64,000 nt of DNA, taken from CBDFNC01 sp965249895. Its GTDB lineage: Bacteria; Pseudomonadota; Gammaproteobacteria; Enterobacterales; CBDFNC01. The stretch covers positions 372,001 to 436,000 of the forward strand of contig CBDFNC010000004.1 in the NCBI GenBank assembly GCA_965249895.1, in the 5' to 3' direction. The translations under genes and the position numbers were made by a program. Below, piece by piece: positions 8,128 through 18,103 of the stretch (position 1 is its first letter; every line of letters begins with the position of its first letter). Under the pieces are notes generated by a model. It saw only the letters and a list, made by a program, of their open reading frames with translations, did no database searches and had not been told where the DNA came from.

Positions 8128-10569
8128 ATGCACCTGGATACAGGGTTATTAGCACTCATCTTCGTTATTCTCGCATTGTTGGTCGGTGCTGCCGCCCGCA
8201 TTGCCGCGAAACTGGCTCACCTGCCATATAGCGTAAGCTTACTCCTGCTTGGACTTGGTCTAGGTTTAGCGCAGCGCATCGATGTGGTGGCACTAAACTC
8301 CCCCCTGTTTTCCAGCGCCATAGATAGCCTGAGTAATGTGGACCCTCATCTGATCCTCTTCTTATTCTTGCCGACCCTTATCTTTGAATCTGCTTTTGCA
8401 CTGGAAACCCACCTGTTCAAACGTATATTCAGCCAAATCGCCATCCTTGCTGTGCCCGGGTTAATCATGGCCGCAGGATTGACAGCGGTACTGGCGTACT
8501 TGGTCTTTCCCTGGTCCTGGAGTTGGCCTGTCTGCTTTCTATTCGGCGCTTTAATCAGCGCCACAGATCCGGTAGCGGTAGTGGCGCTGCTAAAGGAAGT
8601 CAGTTCTCGCAAGCGGCTGGAAACACTTATTGAAGGTGAATCCTTGCTTAATGACGGCACCGCTATTGTATTTTTCACCCTCTTTTATGGGTTGGTGGTG
8701 GCGACGGCCGATGTAAGCGTAAACCTGCTACTGATTGCCAGTGAATTCATTTGGGTCGTGGTGCTTGGATTGGCTATCGGGCTTGCTGGCGGTGGCTTGG
8801 TCTTACTCTGGATAAGTCGGGTGTTTAACGATCCTCTCATCGAAATTACGCTGACCATTTCAGCCGCTTATCTGGTTTATTTTGTTGCCGAAAACCTGCT
8901 CCATGTTTCCGGCATCGTGGCAGTGGTCGCACTGGCTATTCTTTTTGCGAGTGTTGGACGAACCCGCATATCTCCGGAGGTTGCCGGATTTCTTCACAAC
9001 TTTTGGGAGATGATGGCTCATATAGCCAATACGCTAATCTTCCTATTGGTTGGAATTATTATCGCCACTCGTATCAGGCTCGATGTAATGGAATGGTGGA
9101 TAACCCTTTTGGTTCTCTATCTGGGGATCCAGATTATTCGCAGTTTATGTGTATTCACCTTTATGCCTGTGTTAAAGCGCATCGGTGTAGGGATAACCAA
9201 AGAAAAGGCCATTGTACTGGTCTGGGGCGGCTTGCGGGGAGCTGTGTCTTTGGCTTTGGCATTAATCGTGGCGCAGGATCCTAACCTGCCTAAAGCCCTT
9301 GGTGATCAGATCCTGTTCCTGACTGCAGGTATCGTTGTCCTGACTATCACCATCAACGCAACTACCATGGGCATGGTATTAAAATATTTGGGCATGGACC
9401 GATTACCAGCCGCAAAACAAGCAACCGTACAAAAAGCCAAGGCGAGTATCAGTGAAGGAATGAATAAAGCCTTACCCGAGTTGCAGCAGGATGAATTCAT
9501 GCAAAGAGCTGACTGGGCCAATTTAACCAAACGCTTTAGTTATGCGGTGAATAACCATCCCAAGGCAGAAGATAGCGACGTTAACATTGCCTTTCGTCGG
9601 CGAATTCTTGAAACCGAACGAAAATATTATTGGACGCAATTTAGCAATGGCGCACTACCAGGCGCAACCGCGAACAAACTGGTGGAGGCTGTAGAGCAAT
9701 CCCTTGACGGTGAGCCCACCATCACTCCCAGACCAAGCTTATATCGCTTATGGCAAACCCCCAAAATACTCGAATACCTTGGCCGCTATCCGGGCATAAA
9801 TAAAGTCGCTTTAAACCTGTCCTTCGAGCGATTGGCCTTGGGTTATGATGTGGCCAGGGGGTTTATCCAGGCACAACAGGAAATTGCTCAACACGTCAGC
9901 CAACTTGCGCCAAACAAAACCGAATTAGATGCAGTCATCGAGGAAATAGAGACCAATAAAAAGGAAACCCGTAACCGAATTAATCAATTACGGGATAGTT
10001 TCCCCGAGGTTGTATATTGCCTGGAAACTCACACTGCCAGCCGGTTGATGCTGAATATGGAGCGTTCAAAAATAAAAAACTTGGTGGATGATGGTGTTCT
10101 CGATGCATCGGAAGCAGAGAAAATGATCGTTGATGTAGAAAAACAATTAGCCGTGTTACGACATCAGCCCAAGGTCGCCAGTCCAACGGAGTTTGGCAAG
10201 CAGTTAATTATTGCCCCCTGGGTTCAAGGTTTAAATAAGAAAACCTTAGAAAAACTGGCGAAAATAACCGTCCGTCAGATATACAGCAGCGGCGATGTCA
10301 TTATACGCCAGCATAAAAAAGGTAATGCCATTGCCGTGATTATACGCGGTAATGTCCAAGTATTGTCCACCAAGAGAGAAGCCGTGTTGGAGCCGGGTAG
10401 CACGCTCGGTTTGTTTGCCATATTAAGTGGAAGCTATAAAGAAAGCGCAAAAGCGCTTTCTCCTGTAGATCTACTCTGGGTCGATATTACTAGATTAAAA
10501 GGCATAATCGATTTAGACCCTCTGCTAGCGGAACGCATTGCCGACCTGGTACAAGCAGAATCACATTAA
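8128..10569 (+). CDS. CPA1-family Na+/H+ antiporter with a C-terminal cyclic-nucleotide-binding-like domain
   Basis: The first 430 of 813 residues form a monovalent cation/proton antiporter with about 12 membrane segments. Motifs include FLPTLIFESAF, GALISATDPVAVVALLKE (paired Asp-Pro region), EGESLLNDGTAIV and VLVWGGLRGAVSLALAL. A long cytoplasmic alpha-helical region follows (about 440-680), then a CRP/cNMP-like beta-roll near 690-800 (VIIRQHKKGNAIAVIIRGNVQVL, LEPGSTLGLFAILSG). This layout resembles SOS1/NhaP-type exchangers. It would export sodium and be gated by a ligand or by the tail itself. YaiL lies 79 bases downstream. Confidence 0.92.
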   Translation: MHLDTGLLALIFVILALLVGAAARIAAKLAHLPYSVSLLLLGLGLGLAQRIDVVALNSPLFSSAIDSLSNVDPHLILFLFLPTLIFESAFALETHLFKRIFSQIAILAVPGLIMAAGLTAVLAYLVFPWSWSWPVCFLFGALISATDPVAVVALLKEVSSRKRLETLIEGESLLNDGTAIVFFTLFYGLVVATADVSVNLLLIASEFIWVVVLGLAIGLAGGGLVLLWISRVFNDPLIEITLTISAAYLVYFVAENLLHVSGIVAVVALAILFASVGRTRISPEVAGFLHNFWEMMAHIANTLIFLLVGIIIATRIRLDVMEWWITLLVLYLGIQIIRSLCVFTFMPVLKRIGVGITKEKAIVLVWGGLRGAVSLALALIVAQDPNLPKALGDQILFLTAGIVVLTITINATTMGMVLKYLGMDRLPAAKQATVQKAKASISEGMNKALPELQQDEFMQRADWANLTKRFSYAVNNHPKAEDSDVNIAFRRRILETERKYYWTQFSNGALPGATANKLVEAVEQSLDGEPTITPRPSLYRLWQTPKILEYLGRYPGINKVALNLSFERLALGYDVARGFIQAQQEIAQHVSQLAPNKTELDAVIEEIETNKKETRNRINQLRDSFPEVVYCLETHTASRLMLNMERSKIKNLVDDGVLDASEAEKMIVDVEKQLAVLRHQPKVASPTEFGKQLIIAPWVQGLNKKTLEKLAKITVRQIYSSGDVIIRQHKKGNAIAVIIRGNVQVLSTKREAVLEPGSTLGLFAILSGSYKESAKALSPVDLLWVDITRLKGIIDLDPLLAERIADLVQAESH

Positions 10570-10648
10570 AGTGGTACGCATTTATTAGTGCTCGCTAGCA
10601 CCGATTGCTGTTAAAATACAACGAGTCGTAAAACCCGGAACAGAAATA

Positions 10649-11191
10649 ATGGCATCGTTACAAGATCAATTACTTAAAGCCGGCTTGGTTGACAAACAAA
10701 AAGCCAAACAAGCGCAAACGGAAAAACGCCGTAAAGCAAAACAGAAAAAGAAAAAGGGCTCGGTTGTAGTCTCCGAAGTACAACAACAGGTCCAGCAATC
10801 AAAACAGGACCAGCTAAGCAAAGACCAGTCGCTCAACCAAGAGCAACAGGCGATATTGACGCAAAAAGCCGACAAGGCAAAAATCAAACAAATGCTTGAA
10901 CAGCACTCCATCAAAGATTATCGGGGAGAGCTGGACTACAACTTTACTTACGAAGGCAAGGTCAAACGACTAGCCATCGATTTGAAAACACAGAAGTCTC
11001 TGGCTCGTGGCATTCTCGCCATATGTGTTCGGGAAGATAAGTTCTATTTGATAGTCGACAAAGTCGCGTTGAAACTCGCTGAAGTAGACCCTGCTGTGCT
11101 GGTACAGCACAACACAGATGTTGAAGTTAGCGAAATGGATGAAGACGACCCATATGCAGGATATGAGATTCCTGACGATCTGATGTGGTAA
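10649..11191 (+). CDS. yaiL: DUF2058 nucleoid-associated-like protein YaiL
   Basis: The 180-residue protein shows the full DUF2058 pattern: MASLQDQLLKAGLVDKQKAK, a very lysine-rich basic stretch (KRRKAKQKKKKGS), a Gln-rich linker, and the conserved C-terminal half with YNFTYEGKVKRL, RGILAICVREDKFYLI and a final acidic DDPYAGYEIPDDLMW. The family is soluble and widespread in gammaproteobacteria; its role is poorly defined, with links to RNA or nucleoid. It has its own terminator directly downstream. Confidence 0.93.
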   Translation: MASLQDQLLKAGLVDKQKAKQAQTEKRRKAKQKKKKGSVVVSEVQQQVQQSKQDQLSKDQSLNQEQQAILTQKADKAKIKQMLEQHSIKDYRGELDYNFTYEGKVKRLAIDLKTQKSLARGILAICVREDKFYLIVDKVALKLAEVDPAVLVQHNTDVEVSEMDEDDPYAGYEIPDDLMW

Positions 11192-11218
11192 AGACAATAC
11201 CGTATTGGTTATTAAAAC

Positions 11219-11240
11219 GAGCCGAGTTTTGGCTCTTTTT
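11219..11240 (+). terminator. Rho-independent terminator of yaiL
   Basis: A GAGCC/GGCTC stem with a 7-base loop is followed by five T residues, 28 bases after the yaiL stop. It has the standard intrinsic terminator form. Confidence 0.8.
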
Positions 11241-11476
11241 ATTTTTCACTCTAATCATTGCCCTGCAAAATATTCCAAGCGATTAATGCTAACTCGGCTA
11301 CATTTACCTATTACGTTAGCAACAGCACCACCGAGATGGATGCGCTTTAACCACCATTACAACTCAATGTTTTTAATAAAGCAGTGCAATGATGGCGATT
11401 AAAGGTAACTTCCTGTAAGCTGCACGCCCGCACGCACGCGGCCTATTAAAATAAAGTATCAATAAGAGAAGATTCT

Positions 11477-12781
11477 ATGACATTTGCCGCTCTTGGTTTA
11501 TCCGCCCCCATCCTTGAAGCCGTCGCCGAACAAGGCTACGACAAACCTTCCCCGATCCAGGAACAGGCGATCCCTGCGGTGATTGAAGGTAAGGACGTGA
11601 TGGCGGCAGCCCAGACCGGGACAGGTAAAACCGCCGGTTTTACCTTGCCATTACTGGAGCGGTTATCCACCGGCGAACGCGCGAAAGCGAACCAGGTTCG
11701 AGCCCTGGTGTTAACGCCAACACGCGAATTAGCCGCCCAGGTCGGAGAGAGCGTAGCTACTTATGGTAAAAATCTACCTCTGCGTTCTACCGTGGTATTT
11801 GGCGGTGTAAAAATTAATCCGCAAATGCAGAAACTGCGTCAAGGCGTCGATGTACTGGTTGCGACACCTGGGCGTCTTCTTGATTTGTATAACCAAAATG
11901 CAGTCAGGTTCAAACAACTCGAAATTCTGGTACTCGATGAAGCAGATCGCATGCTGGATATGGGGTTTATCCACGACATTCGTAAAATTCTCGCGCTATT
12001 GCCTAAGCGTCGCCAGAACCTGATGTTCTCCGCCACTTTTTCTAACGAGATCAGGACCCTTGCCAAGGGCATGGTAAACAACCCAGTGGAAATTTCTGTT
12101 ACCCCGCGGAACGCCACTGCAAAAACAGTCTCTCAGTTGATTTACCCTGTCGATAAGAGTCGCAAATCAGCACTACTAACCCAATTGATCCGTGATAATG
12201 ACTGGCAGCAGGTACTGGTGTTCAGCCGCACCAAACATGGTGCCAACCGGTTAAGTAAACATCTGGAAAGTCGCGGCATCAAATCGTCTGCGATTCATGG
12301 CAACAAAAGCCAGGGTGCGCGAACAAAAGCCTTAGCTGGATTTAAAGATGGGTCTATTCGTATTTTGGTTGCGACGGATATCGCCGCCCGTGGCCTGGAT
12401 ATTGATCAGCTACCACAGGTAGTCAACTTTGACCTGCCCAATGTAGCAGAAGATTACGTGCACAGGATTGGTCGAACTGGCCGGGCTGGCGCCACCGGAC
12501 ACGCGGTTTCTCTGGTTAGCGCCGATGAATTTAAGCAGTTAAGTGATATTGAGCGCTTGACTAAGCAGTTGATAACACGACAATCTGTGGAAGGTTATGA
12601 ACCTGTAAACAAACTTCCTGAATCGCGTTTAGACAATAGACCAGTCAAACCACAAAAACCAAAGAAGCCAAAATCTGGCCACAGGGATGGGCAACGCTCC
12701 GCGGAGAACTCGCGCGGCCACAAACCTAGATCTAGATCCAGAAAACCGGCTGGTAGTCAAGGGCAACAGGGCAACAGGTAA
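11477..12781 (+). CDS. rhlE: DEAD-box RNA helicase RhlE
   Basis: The 434-residue protein holds all helicase motifs: Q motif GYDKPSPIQEQAI, Walker A AQTGTGKT, PTRELAAQ, TPGRLLD, DEAD box in VLDEADRMLDMGF, SAT, then ATDIAARGLDI and HRIGRTGRAG in the second RecA domain. A basic tail rich in Lys, Arg and Ser (about residues 385-434) follows, as in RhlE of gammaproteobacteria. It unwinds structured RNA in ribosome assembly and cold adaptation. A 5' region of over 200 bases separates it from yaiL, and the tail end is followed by a stem-loop. Confidence 0.95.
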   Translation: MTFAALGLSAPILEAVAEQGYDKPSPIQEQAIPAVIEGKDVMAAAQTGTGKTAGFTLPLLERLSTGERAKANQVRALVLTPTRELAAQVGESVATYGKNLPLRSTVVFGGVKINPQMQKLRQGVDVLVATPGRLLDLYNQNAVRFKQLEILVLDEADRMLDMGFIHDIRKILALLPKRRQNLMFSATFSNEIRTLAKGMVNNPVEISVTPRNATAKTVSQLIYPVDKSRKSALLTQLIRDNDWQQVLVFSRTKHGANRLSKHLESRGIKSSAIHGNKSQGARTKALAGFKDGSIRILVATDIAARGLDIDQLPQVVNFDLPNVAEDYVHRIGRTGRAGATGHAVSLVSADEFKQLSDIERLTKQLITRQSVEGYEPVNKLPESRLDNRPVKPQKPKKPKSGHRDGQRSAENSRGHKPRSRSRKPAGSQGQQGNR

Positions 12782-13392
12782 TAAATTGCGACCCGCTGGT
12801 TTTTGACTCCATTGCGAGGCAAAAACCAGCTTCTCAGTCAATATTAGAGCTGAAGACACAACCCCACTCTCCTTTCTATTGCTAATGCGCTGAAAAGCGC
12901 TTCTCACTTTTATTGCTCAACAGCACTCCTACAAGAAGAAACATAATCTAGGTTGTACGCATGTTCATAACCAGCGACTTCCTTTTATAAGCTGTGATTA
13001 TTTAAGGTAGAGCGTATCGCTCAGGTTTTAAGCTGCTTAGCCTTTCACTGTGTATCTCATCAAAAACTACCATAACAGACCTAAATCACGCTGCAAAAAC
13101 ATAAACTTACTTCTAGAATCAGATCGGCGAGACTAAAACGGCTCGGCCTAATGGTTCCATGGGAGCACTGTAAATCATGGCGAAAATCGTGTTACAGATT
13201 TGGCTGACGGATTGGAAACAGCCTTTAAACACTAGAGCAATAACTGTAATTGTTTTTCGGTAAAAATTGCGTTGGCTCTCATTACCGTCTTACTCAATCA
13301 TTTCACTGTATCCAATTAGCGGTTGTACACGTAACAAGATTCGTTCGTTTACGGAACTCTGTATTTATTTAACAGAGAAAAGGGAATTTCGT
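12782..13392. other. Intergenic region between rhlE and the chemoreceptor with two hairpins
   Basis: No gene is seen. A perfect 11-base inverted repeat (GCTGGTTTTTG/CAAAAACCAGC, 12795-12830) just after rhlE probably ends its transcript. A second small hairpin (GCGCT-GAAA-AGCGC, 12887-12900) follows. The remainder is presumed promoter region for the chemoreceptor. Confidence 0.55.
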
Positions 13393-15174
13393 ATGTTTTA
13401 CAATAAAATAAATGGCAGTCTTTTTGTTAAGCTATTAGCACCTATGATGATTATCTTCACCCTTGTTGCGCTGCTATTAGTGGTACTGATACCAAAAATG
13501 ATGAGGCAAAATGCAGTTGAAGTTGCGACAAAATCTGCGGTCGAAACTGTTAAACAATACAAAAACATCCGAGGCTATTACACAAAAAATGTTGTCGGCA
13601 AAGTATTGGCAGGCTCTGCCATGACGGCAAGTTACACTCACAAAAACAACCCGGATCAGATCCCTTTACCTGCCACCTTTATCCATGATCTCAGTGAGAA
13701 TTTTACCGACGGCGGGGTAAAAATTCAACTCTACAGCAATTTTCCATTTCCTAATCGTCAATCCAGGCAACTAGACTCCTTTGCTCAACAAGCCTGGAAA
13801 AATTTGTCGCAAAACCCAAAACAAACCATCAGTCGGCAGGCTGTGGTAAATAACCTTAATGTGGTTCGAGTTGCCATCGCTGATACCATGGTGGCGCAAG
13901 GTTGTGTTAATTGTCATAACAGTCACGCAGAAAGTCCAAAAACAGACTGGCACCTAGGAGATGTTCGAGGGGTATTAGAAGTACAAGTACCCATTGAAGA
14001 GCAGCTCGCCGCCGGCAACAGTTTGGGTATAAAGGTTGTTTTGCTAGTGGTTACTTCGGTGATCATCGTTTTACTGATCACAGCCTGGTTATTTCGTAAA
14101 CAAGTAAGTACTAGGCTAGGTCTGTTGGTGGACTCCTTAGAGCAGCTAGCCAAAGGAGATTTGAGCCAAAGGGTGGAAATAACTGGGAAAGATGAGTTGT
14201 CACATATAGGTGTGGTGTATAACCGCTCAGTCTCTCAGATAGAGGCTGCACTTGATAAAATCCATCAGCTTGAAGAAAAACAATCTCATGAGGTAAGCTT
14301 GTTAAAACAGAGCGGAGAAAGCAGCTATGGTGCGGTGCAGCACTTAAATAGTGAAATGGACAAAGTTGCCAATGCGATGGCTGAAATGACCCACGCCTTC
14401 CATGAAGTCGCTCGATTAAGTCAAGGCAGCGCAGATGCAGTTCAGCAAACCCAGCAAGAGACTCAAAGCGGTCATCAAATAGTAATTGAAAACAAATCAG
14501 CAATCACAATACTGTCGGAAAAGATGACCAATGCAGCAGAAGTAGTGAATAAGCTTGAGGTAGACAGTCAAAATATCGGTGGCGTACTGGATGTGATTAG
14601 GGGGGTTTCTGAGCAGACAAACCTACTTGCACTAAATGCTGCAATTGAAGCGGCGCGTGCCGGCGAACAAGGACGTGGATTCGCAGTAGTCGCGGATGAA
14701 GTTAGAACACTTGCGAGTCGCACACAAAGCTCTACCGACGAGATTAAGGTTATGATCACTCAATTACAACAGGGAGCACAAGCTGCAGTTGTTGCAATAA
14801 CTGAAGGCAATGATCAGCTTGAGCAAAGTCTTCACAAAGCAGAGCAGACAAGTTCAGTCATCGAGAAAATTGGCGAGGCAATGGATCAACTGATGGGACT
14901 CAATAATCAGATTGCAACCGCTACTGTCGAGCAAAATTCTGTTGCTAAAAATATTAACGAGAACATGGCCAGCATTGCTGACTTTACCAAAACCACCCAG
15001 AGTGAAACAGCAGGCGTTTCAGCATCGGTAGCCCAACTGGCCGATTCAATTGAGCAAGTACGTTGTCAATTGCAGCAATTTAATCATCGCCCTGTTGGCA
15101 TGCAACACAAGATTAATTCAATGGATACTTCGGAGGATCGGCAAGACTGGACTGGCGCAGTCCGGGAGAGTTAG
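13393..15174 (+). CDS. Methyl-accepting chemotaxis protein with a heme-type (DUF3365/Tll0287-like) sensor domain
   Basis: The 593-residue receptor starts at the ATG at 13393. The frame is open upstream to 13267, but the membrane segment follows the later start and an AGGGA element lies before it. Order: membrane segment (about 10-33), periplasmic domain (about 35-205) with GCVNCHNSH, a CxxCH heme-c motif near residue 170, second membrane segment (about 215-240), HAMP, and a cytoplasmic signalling domain with the hairpin EQTNLLALNAAIEAARAGEQGRGFAVVADEVR. The heme motif sits where Tll0287-like domains bind c-type heme. It probably senses redox state, oxygen or nitric oxide and talks to CheA; that cue is inference. 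No che gene is nearby. Confidence 0.9.
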   Translation: MFYNKINGSLFVKLLAPMMIIFTLVALLLVVLIPKMMRQNAVEVATKSAVETVKQYKNIRGYYTKNVVGKVLAGSAMTASYTHKNNPDQIPLPATFIHDLSENFTDGGVKIQLYSNFPFPNRQSRQLDSFAQQAWKNLSQNPKQTISRQAVVNNLNVVRVAIADTMVAQGCVNCHNSHAESPKTDWHLGDVRGVLEVQVPIEEQLAAGNSLGIKVVLLVVTSVIIVLLITAWLFRKQVSTRLGLLVDSLEQLAKGDLSQRVEITGKDELSHIGVVYNRSVSQIEAALDKIHQLEEKQSHEVSLLKQSGESSYGAVQHLNSEMDKVANAMAEMTHAFHEVARLSQGSADAVQQTQQETQSGHQIVIENKSAITILSEKMTNAAEVVNKLEVDSQNIGGVLDVIRGVSEQTNLLALNAAIEAARAGEQGRGFAVVADEVRTLASRTQSSTDEIKVMITQLQQGAQAAVVAITEGNDQLEQSLHKAEQTSSVIEKIGEAMDQLMGLNNQIATATVEQNSVAKNINENMASIADFTKTTQSETAGVSASVAQLADSIEQVRCQLQQFNHRPVGMQHKINSMDTSEDRQDWTGAVRES

Positions 15175-15456
15175 CAACAGCGCAATAATGGCCTTTAAGC
15201 AGTAGACAATTTGGCGATATTGCTTAACGCTCTACCTTGTTTGGGCACTGTGTTTATTACAGATGCAAGTGCCCAAGCAATACCAAAAAGCCAATTATCG
15301 TCTATATGAACATAGGCGGATACCACAGGGTAATCGAGCCTTACCAACCGTATTAGAAGATAAAAACCAACAAGAAATCGCGAATAGAACCATACACGCT
15401 AACCCCCTGTGTCAGGATAGTTGTCGCCTCTAATTTTCAGTTAGAGGTAGTAAAAA

Positions 15457-15984
15457 ATGAACAAAAGATATACAAAGTCATTTAAAATACAAGCAGTGGA
15501 AAAAGCGCTTAATCGCCCTGCAGAGTCCAGCTTAAAAGAAGTGGCTGAGTCTTTAGGCGTCGGTTATTCAACATTAGGTAAGTGGATTGTACAGTCCAGA
15601 GAGCAAGTATTTGAAATGGGTTTTACTGATAAAACTGGCATTATGACAAAAGAAAAAAGACCACAAGATTGGAGTTTAGAGGAAAGGCTTAACATGGTCA
15701 TTACTTGCGCCTCGCTGGGTGGTGAGGCCATCAGTGAGCTATGCCGTGAACAAGGCTTATATCCCCACCATATTAAACAGTGGAAACTTGATTTTACTCA
15801 TGGCAATGCAGCTAATAGTAAAGCGACGAGTCGCTCGGAAGTAAAAGGCCTTAAGCATGAAAATAAGGCATTAAAAAAGGAGCTGAACCGAAAAGACAAA
15901 GCGCTGGCCGAGACCGCTGCGTTATTAGTGCTCCAAAAAAAAGTCAATGCGATCTGGGGAAGCGACGAGGACGACTCACAATGA
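15457..15984 (+). CDS. IS3-family transposase OrfA
   Basis: The 175-residue product has two helix-turn-helix segments (FKIQAVEKALNRPAESSLKE with GVGYSTLGKWI, and ISELCREQGLYPHHIKQWK) and a C-terminal leucine-rich coiled coil (EVKGLKHENKALKKELNRKDKAL) typical of OrfA. It would bind the IS ends. Its stop TGA overlaps the OrfB start in ATGA. This gene is intact, unlike OrfB. Confidence 0.88.
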   Translation: MNKRYTKSFKIQAVEKALNRPAESSLKEVAESLGVGYSTLGKWIVQSREQVFEMGFTDKTGIMTKEKRPQDWSLEERLNMVITCASLGGEAISELCREQGLYPHHIKQWKLDFTHGNAANSKATSRSEVKGLKHENKALKKELNRKDKALAETAALLVLQKKVNAIWGSDEDDSQ

Positions 15985-17008
15985 GTTCAGAACGAACGGA
16001 AATCATGAGCCTGATAAATCAGGCATGTGATTCTGGTGCCAGACAATCAAAAGCCTGTGAAATCATAGGGGTTAGCGCAAAAACCTTGCAGCGTTGGAAC
16101 CAGCCAGGCAATGAGCAAGATGGGCGGATAGAAGCCTACCGTGAACCAAAAAATAAGCTAACAGAATTGGAGCGCCAGCGTATCATTAAGCTTGTTAATG
16201 AGCCTGAGTATGCGAAATTACCACCGAACAAAATCGTACCGAAGCTTGTCGATAAAGGGCTATATATTGCCTCAGAGTCAACGTTCTATCGGGTGATGAA
16301 GGTACACAATCAGCTAAATCACCGAGACAAGAGTAAGCCAGTCAGGAAAATACATAAACCTAAAGCCCTGACAGCGACAGAGCCCAATCAAATTTACACT
16401 TGGGATATCACCTACTTACCCACTGTTGTTAAAGGGATATTTTTATATCTGTACTTGGTGATGGATATTTACAGTCGAAAAATCGTTGGCTGGCAGGTAT
16501 ACGAAGAGGAATCGAGTGCATTAGCGGCAGATCTTATGACTGATATCTGTCAGCGGGAAGGTGTTAAGCATAACCAGGTGACGCTGCACTCGGACAATGG
16601 GAGCCCAATGAAAGGCGCTACGATGCTGGCGACCTTGCAGCAACTGGGTGTTATTCCCTCGTTTAGCCGACCTTCGGTGAGTAATGATAACCCCTATTCA
16701 GAATCCCTATTTCGTACGTTGAAATACCGACCAGAATACCCAGAGCGGCGCGAAGCTGGGTATTCGGGTTTGTTGAATGGTATAACCATGAACATTTACA
16801 TAGCGGAGTCAAATTTGTTACGCCGCAGCAGCGTCACACAGGTGAAGATGTACACATATTGGCTAAACGAAAACAGGTATACCAAGCAGCAAAATCAAAA
16901 AATCCAAACCGCTGGAGTGGTGAAATCAAAAACTGGGATCTGATAACGGAGGTTCACCTTAACCCGGAAAAGAGCAAGACAGAAATTGAGGAAGGTAAGG
17001 CGGCATAA
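15981..17008 (+). pseudogene. IS3-family transposase OrfB with a frameshifting deletion
   Basis: The first 250 residues follow the rve/DDE integrase fold: HTH start, YTWDITYLP (first Asp), VMDIYSRKIVGWQVYEEES, TLHSDNGSPMKG (second Asp) and the NDNPYSESLFRTLKY Glu block. Shortly after PEYPERR the frame changes. From 16757 the plus-one frame reads WVFGFVEWYNHEHLHSGVKF, then the usual tail down to a stop at 17006-17008. About ten expected residues between the two parts are also missing, so a small out-of-frame deletion near 16748-16757 fits. The open frame ends with foreign residues at 16943. Confidence 0.82.
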
Positions 17009-17097
17009 TTTTATACTTTAGGCGACAACTACCTTGAAAAACGCCGCTAATAACGTTATGTGGCAGATTAAAACGTTAAAATGCGCACAAGTGAATC

Positions 17098-18012
17098 TCA
17101 CATTTTTCCTGATGAACCCTTTTCAGAAAAAGCAGAGCGAAGCCAATGGCGTAATGTTAGTACGCTTTCGTTACTTAGCTTTTCAGCCAGACAAGCAAAA
17201 TAGAAGGCCTTATGAGGGTTCAACACGGGGCTTCCAATTTGCACCAGCATTCCAGCAGTAATATCGTTTTTTACGAACTGCTGATGGGTAACTAGCCCCC
17301 CCAAGCCGATAATCGCCGCCTGTACCGCCTGAATCGTCGCCTCAAAACTCAGGTTTTTTTGCTGTTTTGGTACATCTAATCCCTCCGCTTTACACCATAA
17401 CGCCCAGTCGTCTTTTCGTCTCGGGTTGGTGACACAAATAGCAGGGAATTTTTCTACCATCATTCGTGGCGAAAGCGATTCTAGTGACTCAAGCAACTTA
17501 GGGCTGCAAACCAGGATTAAATTGTCATCACCTAGGTGTTCCAAATAATAATTCTTCCAGTCATTTTTATTTCCATGGATCAGTGCCACATCTACCCCTT
17601 CACGCTCCAAGTCAAATACGAAAGGGATGTTTGATATTCTAATATCTATTTGCGGCGCGGCTTTTTGAAAGTCCCCTACCCTGGGAATCCACCAATGAAG
17701 TGCAAGGGAGTTGACCATATTGAGTGTCAGGCGATTGTTGTTAATGGGTGAAGCCAGCTCTTCACTCGCCTCCACTATCTGTTCAAGAGCGGGGGCTACT
17801 TTTTTGTAGTAATTCTTACCATCTAAACTTAGCTCCACCCGCCTACCCACCCGATAAAATAGTGGTCGATTAAGTTGTGATTCAAGCGCCTTAATCGCCT
17901 GGCTAACGGCAGAATGGCTCACATTAAGCACACTGGCAGCTTCGGTCATACTGCCCGCTTCGGCAACCGCAACAAACGCATAAATAGATTTAAGTGGAAT
18001 CAGCTTTTTCAT
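17098..18012 (-). CDS. LysR-family transcriptional regulator, GcvA-like
   Basis: The 304-residue protein has the N-terminal winged HTH (YAFVAVAEAGSMTEAASVLN, VSHSAVSQAIKALESQLNRPLFYR) and a periplasmic-binding-like effector domain (residues 90-295). It is divergent from a DMT exporter gene with 91 bases between the starts, the standard position for a LysR regulator controlling that neighbour and itself. The gene ends 59 bases from the IS right end, and the last residues KGSSGKM look normal, so it seems unharmed. The co-inducer is unknown. Confidence 0.9.
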   Translation of the reverse strand: MKKLIPLKSIYAFVAVAEAGSMTEAASVLNVSHSAVSQAIKALESQLNRPLFYRVGRRVELSLDGKNYYKKVAPALEQIVEASEELASPINNNRLTLNMVNSLALHWWIPRVGDFQKAAPQIDIRISNIPFVFDLEREGVDVALIHGNKNDWKNYYLEHLGDDNLILVCSPKLLESLESLSPRMMVEKFPAICVTNPRRKDDWALWCKAEGLDVPKQQKNLSFEATIQAVQAAIIGLGGLVTHQQFVKNDITAGMLVQIGSPVLNPHKAFYFACLAEKLSNESVLTLRHWLRSAFSEKGSSGKM

Positions 18013-18103
18013 ATGTAAGTTTTTCTAACAGTTTTAGTCAATATTACTCGCTTTTTACTCTCGTTCAAGAACACTAAACTTAAGCCAGAATTAAGGAGTA
18101 TCT

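Larger units (their letters stand above)
15410..17039 (+). mobile_element. IS3-type insertion sequence, frameshifted and probably inactive
   Basis: The element of about 1.63 kb is bounded by imperfect inverted repeats: TGTCAGGATAGTTGTCGCC at 15410-15428 and its partner at 17021-17039, which match at 16 of 19 positions with a perfect 10-base inner block. It carries a two-gene transposase with an ATGA overlap. No direct duplication of the flanks was found (CCTG on the left, ACGC on the right). The second gene has lost its frame, so the copy is probably dead. No second copy occurs in the window. Confidence 0.85.

Noticed and set aside
17034..17261. 75-codon plus-strand frame after the IS
   Set aside because: It is antisense to the well-supported LysR gene.
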